From: Sulfurovum sp.
GTDB lineage: Bacteria > Campylobacterota > Campylobacteria > Campylobacterales > Sulfurovaceae
Reading direction: 5' to 3'
Length of the DNA stretch: 6,056 nucleotides
Assembly (NCBI GenBank): GCA_003978395.1
Contig: QNZV01000084.1
Location: 1-6,056 of the forward strand
The position numbers were made by a program, and so were the translations under genes. The stretch's first letter is position 1; each line of letters opens with the position of its first letter. This document shows, piece after piece, positions 1 to 5,993 of this stretch. The notes under the pieces were generated by a model, which made no database searches, was not told where the DNA came from, and saw only the letters and a list, made by a program, of their open reading frames with translations.

Positions 1-975
1 GGTGTCACTCTCATCAACAATCTCTACACCCAAAAGTGTCTCTACACAATCCTCTAGGGTCAATATACCCTCTGTTTGGTCATAATTATCTTTGACCAAA
101 AACATATGTTGTTTCTTTTTGATAAACATATCTAAGGCTTTAGATACAGGAAATGTTTCGTAGATAGAGAGCATTTTCTCTTGAATACTTGCAATGGTTA
201 CCGAATCATCAACCAAAGATTGTTTGAAAATCTTTTTGGTTAGGACAATTCCTGTTACATCTTCAATAGTATCATTATAGATTGGAATTCTTGAAAATTT
301 AAATATCTCCTCTTGGGTATCCATTACTTCTCTAATGCTCATATTGCCTTCTATAGCAAAGATAACCGACCTTGGAGTCAAGATGTCATTTACTTTTTTC
401 TCATCTAATCTTAGAACATTCTCGATAAAGTCTGACTCTTTTTCATCAATAACCCCTTCATCTTCACTAATAAGCATACTCTCCAAGAGTTCATCTTTGG
501 TAGTGGTCGCTCCATCTTCTTGACCTTTTGATATTTTGTTGGTTACAAGTAGTGTTACTAATATAATAGGATAAGTCAAGAGTATAAAAAATTGAATAAT
601 TCTAGCTGATATAGGGGCTAGAGTTTTCCAATAGATTGCTCCAATGGTTTTAGGAATAATTTCTGAAAAGAATAGAATAGCAAATGTTAATATTATTGAT
701 ACATAGACCATTGCTCCATCTCCATAGAGTTTGGATGCTTGAGCACCTACAACAGCTGCACCTAATGTATTGGCAATGGTATTTAATATAAGAATAGATG
801 CTATAGATTTGTTAATGTTCTCTTTATGTGAGCGAAGGAGTTTTCCTATGATTGGTTTCTCTTTTTCAAGAACAGATACATAGGACATCTGTACTGAAAG
901 TAGTACAGATTCAAGAATAGAACATAAGAAGGAAATTCCAACAGAAAGAAGGAAGAAAAGTATCAGATAACTCAT
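1..975 (-). CDS. CNNM/CorC-family membrane protein with CBS-domain pair (3' end cut by window edge)
   Basis: The frame is open from the ATG at 975 to base 1, giving 325 residues with no stop, so the C-terminus is missing. Residues 1-150 form a CNNM (DUF21) membrane domain with hydrophobic segments near 2-20, 55-75, 87-107 and 126-146. It contains family-type motifs: SILES near 19-23, LNTIANTLGAA at 64-74 and SEIIPKTIGA at 104-113. Residues about 198-320 are a CBS pair, seen in LTPRS (199-203), FSRIPIY (227-233), EDVTGIV (238-244) and EGILTLEDCVETLLG (302-316). The family includes CorC and CNNM proteins tied to Mg2+ (sometimes Na+-coupled) efflux or tolerance; 'hemolysin' is an old misleading name. 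The last visible residues, VEIVDESDT, resemble the near-terminal part of short family members lacking the CorC_HlyC domain, so perhaps only 20-40 residues are missing (inference). It lies 16 bases after mgtE, and a TAAAGG Shine-Dalgarno-like stretch overlaps the mgtE stop, so the two are probably cotranscribed. Confidence 0.93.
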   Translation of the reverse strand, partial: MSYLILFFLLSVGISFLCSILESVLLSVQMSYVSVLEKEKPIIGKLLRSHKENINKSIASILILNTIANTLGAAVVGAQASKLYGDGAMVYVSIILTFAILFFSEIIPKTIGAIYWKTLAPISARIIQFFILLTYPIILVTLLVTNKISKGQEDGATTTKDELLESMLISEDEGVIDEKESDFIENVLRLDEKKVNDILTPRSVIFAIEGNMSIREVMDTQEEIFKFSRIPIYNDTIEDVTGIVLTKKIFKQSLVDDSVTIASIQEKMLSIYETFPVSKALDMFIKKKQHMFLVKDNYDQTEGILTLEDCVETLLGVEIVDESDT

Positions 976-991
976 TTAATTTAATAAACCT

Positions 992-2320
992 TTATAGTAA
1001 AATAATAGTTGCAAGACCTAAAAAGCTGAAAAAACCCACCACATCAGTAACAGTTGTTAATATAACGGTACTACCAATAGCAGGGTCAACTTTCATCTTC
1101 TCTAGCAGAAGAGGAATGGTTGCTCCAAAAAAACCAGCCATTAAAAGATTGATAATCATAGATAGAGCAATAACGAAACCTAGATTTTCGATACCAAACC
1201 AAACGGTTGCAATCACTCCAATTATTATAGCAAATAAGAAACCATTTAATAATGAAATACTAACCTCTTTTATAATAATTCTTTTAGCATCGCTATGAGA
1301 TATATCTTTTAGTGTCAATTGTCGAACAACAACAGTTAGGGTTTGTGTTCCTGCGTTACCCCCCATTGAGGCAACAATAGGCATAAGAATAGCAAGTGCA
1401 ACGATATTGGATAGAGTGTCTGCAAAAAGTCCAATAATTAATGATGCAGCAATAGCAGTAATAAGATTTAATCCCAACCAAGAGGCTCTCTGTTTACTTG
1501 CTTTTAGTACCTCTTCATCCTCTTCAATATCATCTTTTAGACCTGCTAGGTTATACATCTGTTCTGTAGCATGTTCAGATATTACATCATGAATATCATC
1601 TGAAGTGATTCGACCCAATAGTTTATTATCTACTGTAATGATTGGCAACACAAAAAGGTCGTACTCTTTAAATAGGTTTACAATCTCTTTAATATCATCT
1701 TTTTCATATGCTGTGATGGGTTCGTAGTTATCGTTAGACTCTTTTATATTATCATGAAAACTCTTTTCAAAATCAAAAGTTAATAGGTCATCAAGGTCGA
1801 TACTGTAGAGTAGGGTAGAATCTTTTTTAGTAATAAATAGATTATGGACATTCTCTAACTCATTTGATTTTTTAAGTTTAGAAAAGCGTTTTATAGTATC
1901 GTGTACAATTTCATCTTCTGTAGCTGTAAAGAGTTCAACTTGCATGTATGAACCTGCTTCATCTTCTTCATAAGATTGCAGTTTAGTAATATCTTTTTGG
2001 TCATCTTTATCTAAGCGTTTAAAGACTTCAGAAGCAATATCTTCATTATACTCTTCAAGCTCTTGCATAAAGTCAGCTTGGTCATCACTCTCTAGCTCTT
2101 TTACAGCTTCGGCAAGGTCTTGAACCTTTACAGACTCTACCATATCATCAAAGTATCTATCAGGAAGTTCTAGGGCAACATCTCCCAAAATATCTTTTGG
2201 TATAAGTTTAATTGCTTCTGAAAATTTCTCTTCGTCATATTGTTTAAGTATATTTACGATTTCCGAGAAGTGAAGCTCCTCTTGATTGTGTGCTTCTAAG
2301 TGTTTTTTTAATTCTTCCAT
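992..2320 (-). CDS. mgtE: Magnesium transporter MgtE
   Basis: Full-length MgtE of 442 residues (Thermus MgtE is 450), an inner-membrane Mg2+ channel gated by cytosolic Mg2+. Residues 1-125 form the acidic helical N domain, ending in the family motif YEEDEAGSYM (117-126; YPEDSAG.LM in many homologues). Residues about 128-252 are the CBS pair. CBS1 is rather divergent, while CBS2 has the clear LPIITVDNKLLGRITSDDI stretch (225-243). A connecting 'plug' helix follows (about 255-278), then five membrane helices from about 281 to 442. The pore signature is present: P314, and GGNAGTQ at 320-326. Asp426 in TDVVGF, 16 residues from the end, matches the position of the pore aspartate Asp432 of Thermus MgtE. 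The acidic residues of the N and CBS domains are the Mg2+ sensor in this family. The ATG at 2320 is supported by an AGAGGGGGA ribosome site 5 bases upstream and a promoter just beyond. The CNNM/CorC gene follows, giving a magnesium-homeostasis pair. Confidence 0.97.
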   Translation of the reverse strand: MEELKKHLEAHNQEELHFSEIVNILKQYDEEKFSEAIKLIPKDILGDVALELPDRYFDDMVESVKVQDLAEAVKELESDDQADFMQELEEYNEDIASEVFKRLDKDDQKDITKLQSYEEDEAGSYMQVELFTATEDEIVHDTIKRFSKLKKSNELENVHNLFITKKDSTLLYSIDLDDLLTFDFEKSFHDNIKESNDNYEPITAYEKDDIKEIVNLFKEYDLFVLPIITVDNKLLGRITSDDIHDVISEHATEQMYNLAGLKDDIEEDEEVLKASKQRASWLGLNLITAIAASLIIGLFADTLSNIVALAILMPIVASMGGNAGTQTLTVVVRQLTLKDISHSDAKRIIIKEVSISLLNGFLFAIIIGVIATVWFGIENLGFVIALSMIINLLMAGFFGATIPLLLEKMKVDPAIGSTVILTTVTDVVGFFSFLGLATIILL

Positions 2321-2325
2321 CTTAA

Positions 2326-2334
2326 TCCCCCTCT
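2326..2334 (-). promoter_or_regulatory. Strong ribosome-binding site of mgtE
   Basis: Read on the minus strand this is AGAGGGGGA, 5 bases before the mgtE ATG. It is the best Shine-Dalgarno match in the window and fixes the start codon. GC-rich bases stand out here against the AT-rich surroundings. Confidence 0.8.
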
Positions 2335-2345
2335 GATTTTTGGGA

Positions 2346-2374
2346 ATTATAGCCTAAATGAAGTAAATAGTAAA
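2346..2374 (-). promoter_or_regulatory. Sigma70-type promoter of the mgtE unit
   Basis: On the minus strand a perfect TATAAT -10 box (2346-2351), preceded by GGC, lies 17 bases from a TTTACT -35-like box (2369-2374, 4 of 6 matches to TTGACA). Epsilonproteobacterial promoters often lack a good -35 and use AT-rich upstream DNA instead, which is present here. The start of transcription would fall near 2339, giving a leader of about 19 bases. That is too short to hold a magnesium riboswitch, so any Mg2+ control would act on the promoter or on the MgtE protein itself (inference). Confidence 0.7.
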
Positions 2375-2377
2375 TAG

Positions 2378-2409
2378 TTAAAAACAATTTTGTTAAAAAA
2401 TGTTTTTAA
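2378..2409. repeat. 9-bp perfect inverted repeat upstream of the mgtE promoter
   Basis: TTAAAAACA at 2378-2386 and its exact complement TGTTTTTAA at 2401-2409 are separated by 14 bases. The right arm of this element ends next to the -35 region of the mgtE promoter (in the minus-strand sense the repeat is just upstream). As RNA it would form only a weak A-U stem, so it could be a poor terminator for queA, a protein-binding site for the mgtE promoter, or chance in AT-rich DNA. The 123-base gap 2321-2443 holds this element, the decamer pair beside it, and the promoter. Confidence 0.4.
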
Positions 2410-2412
2410 TTT

Positions 2413-2436
2413 TATTTAAATATTTATATTTAAATA
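2413..2436. repeat. Two direct copies of the palindrome TATTTAAATA
   Basis: The self-complementary decamer TATTTAAATA occurs at 2413-2422 and again at 2427-2436, separated by TTTA (14-base spacing between starts). It begins 7 bases past the queA stop and lies about 40-65 bases upstream of the mgtE -35 box. It may act as an AT-rich upstream promoter element or a regulator site. It consists only of A and T, so chance is a serious alternative. Confidence 0.35.
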
Positions 2437-2443
2437 TTCTACT

Positions 2444-3496
2444 TTACAAAATCAACATGGCATCACCATAAGAGAAAAACCGATATTCCCTCTCTATCGC
2501 TTCATGATAAAGTTCTAAACTCTTCTCTCTTCCTATAAAAGCAGAAACCAACATAATAAGTGTACTTTTTGGTAAGTGAAAATTGGTTAGTAGGTGGGTT
2601 ACTCTTTGTGGCTTATTATTTGGGTTCAAAAAGAGGTCACAATCTCCATCTATTTTTTTTGTTCTTGTAAAATACTCTACGGTTCTTGTTACTGTTGTTC
2701 CTATGGCTAAAATATCTCTGTTTGATTCTAAAACCTCTGCACTCTCTTTTGGAATATTAAAATACTCCGAGTGCATAGGGTGGTCAAGAATATATTTTGC
2801 ATCTACAGGTTTAAATGTTCCAGCTCCTACATGTAGGGTTATTTTATGGGTTTTATGCCGTTCTTCTAGCGCTTTAAAGAGTTCAGGAGTAAAATGTAGG
2901 GATGCTGTTGGTGCTGCTACTGCTCCTGCATTTTTGGCAAATAGAGTTTGGTAGTCGGTTTCATCCTCTTTGTTATCTTCTCTTTGTAGGTATGGGGGGA
3001 GGGGGATGTGACCTATGGAGTCTAATATTTGTACAAGCTCTTCAAATCGTATCTTTTGTTCACCTCCGATTTCAAGTTGTTTAAAAGTGACGACTCTTGA
3101 ACCATCTCTATTTAATTTAATGACAGTGGCTACTAAATTATTATCAAAAAAGAGTTCAGTTTCAAGTTGTACTTTTCCACGTATCATTACTAGATATTTA
3201 TCAGCAGATAGAGGTTTATTAAAGAGTAGTTCGACTTTTCCTCCTCCTTGTCCATTGGGATCGGATTTTTTATGTCCAAATATTCGTGCTTTTATCACTT
3301 TTGTATCGTTTAAAAATACATCACACTCTTTTGGAAGATACTCTAATAGATGCTTAAAGGTAGTGTGGGTAATCGTATCGGTTGCTCTATTATAGACCAA
3401 GAGTTTAGCAGAGTCTCTTGGTTGTACGGGGGTTTTAGCTATGAGATGAGCAGGAAGCTCATAATCATAGCTAGAGGTTAGTAGTTCTAAATTCAT
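2444..3496 (-). CDS. queA: S-adenosylmethionine:tRNA ribosyltransferase-isomerase QueA
   Basis: QueA of 350 residues, the usual length. This cytosolic enzyme moves and isomerises the ribosyl part of S-adenosylmethionine onto 7-aminomethyl-7-deazaguanine at the tRNA wobble position, giving epoxyqueuosine, the penultimate step of queuosine synthesis. Family blocks in order: YDYELPAHLIA (10-20), DVFLNDTKVIKARIFG (59-74), GGGKVELLF (84-92), GHIPLPPYLQRED (162-174), GAVAAPTASLHFT (191-203), HVGAGTFKPV (222-231), MHSEYF (241-246), GTTVTRTVE (266-274), LLTNFHLPKSTLIMLVSAFIG (302-322) and YRFFSYGDAMLI (338-349). All are intact. The ATG directly follows the tatC stop (TAGATG on the coding strand) with only a weak A-rich ribosome site, so translation is probably coupled to tatC. 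The tatB-tatC-queA order is also known in Helicobacter pylori and Campylobacter jejuni. I see no functional link to Tat export; co-location seems to be lineage history. Confidence 0.97.
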   Translation of the reverse strand: MNLELLTSSYDYELPAHLIAKTPVQPRDSAKLLVYNRATDTITHTTFKHLLEYLPKECDVFLNDTKVIKARIFGHKKSDPNGQGGGKVELLFNKPLSADKYLVMIRGKVQLETELFFDNNLVATVIKLNRDGSRVVTFKQLEIGGEQKIRFEELVQILDSIGHIPLPPYLQREDNKEDETDYQTLFAKNAGAVAAPTASLHFTPELFKALEERHKTHKITLHVGAGTFKPVDAKYILDHPMHSEYFNIPKESAEVLESNRDILAIGTTVTRTVEYFTRTKKIDGDCDLFLNPNNKPQRVTHLLTNFHLPKSTLIMLVSAFIGREKSLELYHEAIEREYRFFSYGDAMLIL

Positions 3497-4540
3497 CTAT
3501 TTCTTATTTTCTATCTGTTTATCTTGTTTGATGTACTCTTCATCTTTTTCATCTTCATCGTCCTCTTCAATATGAGGGTTAACCATACGAACAATTAGAA
3601 TTGAAACACCGTAAAGAATAATGAGTGGTCCAGCCATAAGTAACTGTGTTAATACATCAGGTGGAGTTAGTAACGCAGCAATAATAAATATAATAATTAT
3701 TGCATATTTAAAGAAGTCTTTTAACGTTTTATCGGTAATCATACCTAAAACTGCCAAGAAGTAGGCAAAAACAGGAAGCTCAAATGCTAATCCAAAGCCC
3801 ATCATAATTTTGCTAAAGAAGCCTACATAATCCTCGATATTAATTAGAGGGGTATAGAGAAATGAACCAAAAGTAATTAAGAATTGAAATCCAAATGGTG
3901 TAACCACATAGTAGGCAAAAAGCACACCCACAAGGAACATAAATGAACCACCAAAGACAAAAGGGAGAACCATCTTTTTCTCGTTATCGTAAAGTCCTGG
4001 GGCAACAAATAACCAAATTTGATAGAGTATAAAAGGTAATGCACCTAAAAGACCAGCAAAGAAAGAGACTTTTAAGGCTACGAAGAATGCTCCACCAACT
4101 TGGTGTGTGGTAATTTGTCCATCAAAGCTTGATTTTTTATGGGTACTGTTTTGCTCTATATTTTTAAGGGTTGATGTTAACTCTTTTGTTGCATTTACGG
4201 CATCTTGTAGAAAGCCAACTAACTCTTTGTTTGCAACGCTTACAGCTTTCTCTAAAGAGTCTTGAAGTTTTTTCGCAGAGAGTACAGAGGGACTATCTGC
4301 TGTGATAACTTCTATAGTTTGATTCTTCTCATTGGTACTTTTCATATGCCATGTTGCTTTTTCTTGAGAATCTATAATCCGTCCCACTTCAGATAATGCA
4401 TCATTTAGGGGTTGAGTAATCCATGTTAAAATATGATTATGAAAGCTAAAGGCAACAATAAAGGCAACAATAACAGAGAGAAATGAATATCCAATGGTTT
4501 TTTGTAACGCAGCTAAATGGGGTTTAATACTTTCAAACAT
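3497..4540 (-). CDS. tatC: Sec-independent (twin-arginine) translocase subunit TatC, with enlarged first periplasmic loop
   Basis: TatC is the six-helix inner-membrane core of the Tat system and, with TatB, binds twin-arginine signal peptides. This copy has 347 residues against about 245-260 normally. TM1 is about 16-38 and the conserved loop proline is P44 (ITQPL). The first periplasmic loop then runs to about 142, some 80 residues longer than in E. coli. Helix-forming, lysine- and glutamate-containing sequence fills about 86-131. TM2 starts near 150. Kept functional residues, with E. coli equivalents: F178 (F94) and E187 (E103) in FVAPGLYDNEKK, E254 (E170) in FELPV, D295 (D211) and Q299 (Q215) in TPPDVLTQ. 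The N-terminal HLxELRxR motif is degraded to HLAALQKT (8-15), so the E15 and R17 equivalents are Ala and Gln. The cytosolic tail (325-347) is highly acidic. The start shares one base with the tatB stop (TAATG), pointing to translational coupling. Confidence 0.96.
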   Translation of the reverse strand: MFESIKPHLAALQKTIGYSFLSVIVAFIVAFSFHNHILTWITQPLNDALSEVGRIIDSQEKATWHMKSTNEKNQTIEVITADSPSVLSAKKLQDSLEKAVSVANKELVGFLQDAVNATKELTSTLKNIEQNSTHKKSSFDGQITTHQVGGAFFVALKVSFFAGLLGALPFILYQIWLFVAPGLYDNEKKMVLPFVFGGSFMFLVGVLFAYYVVTPFGFQFLITFGSFLYTPLINIEDYVGFFSKIMMGFGLAFELPVFAYFLAVLGMITDKTLKDFFKYAIIIIFIIAALLTPPDVLTQLLMAGPLIILYGVSILIVRMVNPHIEEDDEDEKDEEYIKQDKQIENKK

Positions 4541-4977
4541 TATTTTTCTATACCTTCATCTTGTTTCACAGTTTTTTTCTTAAAAGTAACTTCTTTACTC
4601 TGTTTTGGTTCAACTTGTGTGGTTGTGGGTTGTGGGTTTGTTTCCGATGCAGAAGGCTCAAGTTGGGTTAATCGTGCAAAATTTTCTTTTACTGAACCAA
4701 ATTCTGCTTTAACTTCATTCATTGGATTTAAGTTTTTAAAACCTTGTAACTCTTGAGTTGCTTCATCCAGCTTCTCTTTGTAGCTCATCGCTTCTCGTTT
4801 TAACTCTTCTATATTAACCTCTTCATCCAAGGTTCTTTTTGCATCTCCTATTGCTGTTTTCATGTTTTTAATAAATTTAGCAATATCTACCATAGCACCA
4901 GGTAGTTTATCTGGTCCCAAAAAGAGTATTGCTACAATTGCAATAAAAAGTATTTCCATAAAGCCCAGTCCGAACAT
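4540..4977 (-). CDS. tatB: Sec-independent (twin-arginine) translocase subunit TatB
   Basis: A 145-residue single-span membrane protein that joins TatC to form the receptor complex for twin-arginine signal peptides. The MFGLGFMEI start has Glu8, the residue typical of TatB, inside the membrane helix (about 5-20). The conserved hinge G21-P22 (FLGPDKLP) follows, then an amphipathic helix (about 25-45) and a charged, coiled-coil-like stretch to about 105. The tail (106-145) is rich in Pro, Thr, Gln and Lys and looks disordered, ending with a basic patch KKKTVK (133-138). The length and the Glu8 separate it from TatA, which is shorter and normally has a polar residue such as Gln there. No tatA lies in this window; in related genomes it is encoded elsewhere. 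The start has an AAGGGAG ribosome site and the gene overlaps tatC by one base. Confidence 0.95.
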   Translation of the reverse strand: MFGLGFMEILFIAIVAILFLGPDKLPGAMVDIAKFIKNMKTAIGDAKRTLDEEVNIEELKREAMSYKEKLDEATQELQGFKNLNPMNEVKAEFGSVKENFARLTQLEPSASETNPQPTTTQVEPKQSKEVTFKKKTVKQDEGIEK

Positions 4978-4981
4978 GTGA

Positions 4982-4988
4982 CTCCCTT
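4982..4988 (-). promoter_or_regulatory. Ribosome-binding site of tatB
   Basis: Minus-strand AAGGGAG sits 4 bases before the ATG at 4977. It is the only strong Shine-Dalgarno in the tatB-tatC-queA cluster, consistent with tatC and queA being translated by coupling. Confidence 0.7.
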
Positions 4989-5005
4989 ATTTTTTAATTA
5001 TTGAT

Positions 5006-5011
5006 ATTTTA
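5006..5011 (-). promoter_or_regulatory. Possible -10 box for tatB-tatC-queA
   Basis: The 50-base gap before tatB holds TAAAAT on the minus strand (5 of 6 matches to TATAAT), preceded by GGG, which would give a leader of about 22 bases. No good -35 box is seen 17 bases further up (TTCCTA, 3 of 6). The gap has no clear terminator, so the cluster may also be read through from the hydrolase gene. Confidence 0.3.
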
Positions 5012-5027
5012 CCCAAAAAGCTTTATA

Positions 5028-5993
5028 TTAGGAAGATTGTTTTAATAGATACTTAACAATATGCTCTTCTAACCAATAGTTAGGTTTCAAAAGAGTACCA
5101 TTTACAAACCCAACATGACCTCCATGCTCTGAAATACTCATTGTAATATACTCTGAAAGTTCCTCTTTTGTAGGTAAAATTTCAGGAGTCATAAATGGGT
5201 CATCTAGGGCATGGATAATCAGTGTAGGTATCTGAATATGTTTTAAAAATTGTTTTGCTGAACACTCTTTATAGTAATTCTTTGCTGTTCCAAAACCATT
5301 AATAGGTGCTGTATAGAGTTCATCAAACTCCTCTATAGTTTTAATATTTTTTACATCGTCTATACTCTTATTGAGAATTTTTTCCATATCAAAAGTTTTA
5401 TATTTTTCTAAAAGAGTCTCTTTTAATGGGTCAAGAAGATGCTTTTGATAACGTTTTGAGAAGCCTTGATTGATTCGTTTTGCTGTAATATCTAAATCCA
5501 TTGGAGCAGAGACCGAAACAGCTGAAAGCAAAGGGGTTTTCCCTTTCTCTTCACCAAGGAGTTTCAATAGCATATTTCCCCCAATAGAGTAGCCTACTGC
5601 ATGTAACTTAGAGTTTTTATAATTCATACTTAAATACTCTATCCACGCTTTAGCATCTGCAGTATCACCACTATGATAAGAACGAGGAATCAGGTTTGCT
5701 TTTCCAGAACAACCACGAAAATGCATCAGTACCGAAGCAAAACCTTTTCTATCAAGAGCTTTCATAACTCCTTGAATATAAGGAGAAGCAAAAGAACCTG
5801 CTAATCCATGAAAAAGAGTAACAATAGGTCGCGTATCTATGGGTTTACTTTTATACCAATATGCCTCAACAAAATCACCATCAAGTAAATTAAAACGTTC
5901 AATTTCTACTGTTGGAGTATTTTGTTTACGAAATAGGGGTGCATAAAGTGTTTGTAGATGTCTATTTTTTAGTGTGAATGGTGGTTTAAACAT
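5028..5993 (-). CDS. YheT-family alpha/beta-fold hydrolase
   Basis: Full-length 321-residue protein, closely patterned on E. coli YheT (about 340 residues; UPF0017/AB-hydrolase family). N-terminal NRHLQTLYAPLFR (10-22) and LLDGDFVEAYW (36-46) are family marks, followed by the oxyanion-loop region FHGLAGSFASPY (61-72) and HFRGCSG (91-97). The nucleophile elbow is GYSIGGN (134-140) with Ser136. The likely acid is Asp264 or Asp265 in HALDDPFM (261-268), and the base His293 in HGGHVGF (290-296), so the triad is complete. No signal peptide is seen, so it is probably cytosolic. The natural substrate of bacterial YheT is not well established; related eukaryotic ABHD1/2/3-type proteins act on lipid esters, so a lipid or ester substrate is only a guess. 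The start has no clear ribosome site and overlaps a possible upstream reading frame by 8 bases. Role in relation to the Tat genes is not apparent. Confidence 0.92.
   Translation of the reverse strand: MFKPPFTLKNRHLQTLYAPLFRKQNTPTVEIERFNLLDGDFVEAYWYKSKPIDTRPIVTLFHGLAGSFASPYIQGVMKALDRKGFASVLMHFRGCSGKANLIPRSYHSGDTADAKAWIEYLSMNYKNSKLHAVGYSIGGNMLLKLLGEEKGKTPLLSAVSVSAPMDLDITAKRINQGFSKRYQKHLLDPLKETLLEKYKTFDMEKILNKSIDDVKNIKTIEEFDELYTAPINGFGTAKNYYKECSAKQFLKHIQIPTLIIHALDDPFMTPEILPTKEELSEYITMSISEHGGHVGFVNGTLLKPNYWLEEHIVKYLLKQSS

Noticed and set aside
335..1592. Short plus-strand frames opposite the CNNM and mgtE genes
   Set aside because: All are antisense to clear conserved proteins and lack start signals.
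2303..2309. Seven-T run near the mgtE start (AAA AAA codons) as a slippage switch
   Set aside because: Short A/T runs are expected in an AT-rich genome, and seven is too short to argue for phase variation.
2321..2345. Magnesium riboswitch (M-box or similar) before mgtE
   Set aside because: The likely transcript leader is only about 19 bases, far too short; the rest of the gap is nearly pure A and T with no structured elements.
2583..3395. Plus-strand open frames of 60-126 codons opposite queA
   Set aside because: They lie antisense to intact QueA motifs, have no ribosome site or family resemblance, and arise from the reverse of a biased coding strand.
4115..4405. TatC extra sequence as a frameshift, fusion or inserted mobile element
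   Set aside because: The frame is continuous, base composition matches the surroundings, there are no flanking repeats that I can see, and TatC motifs resume directly afterwards.
4517..4756. Plus-strand frame of 79 codons opposite tatB
   Set aside because: Antisense to a well-supported gene; composition (Phe, Ser, Cys rich) is typical of a shadow frame.
4540..4977. TatA instead of TatB
   Set aside because: Glu8, the 145-residue length, the long charged helix region and the position directly before tatC all fit TatB.
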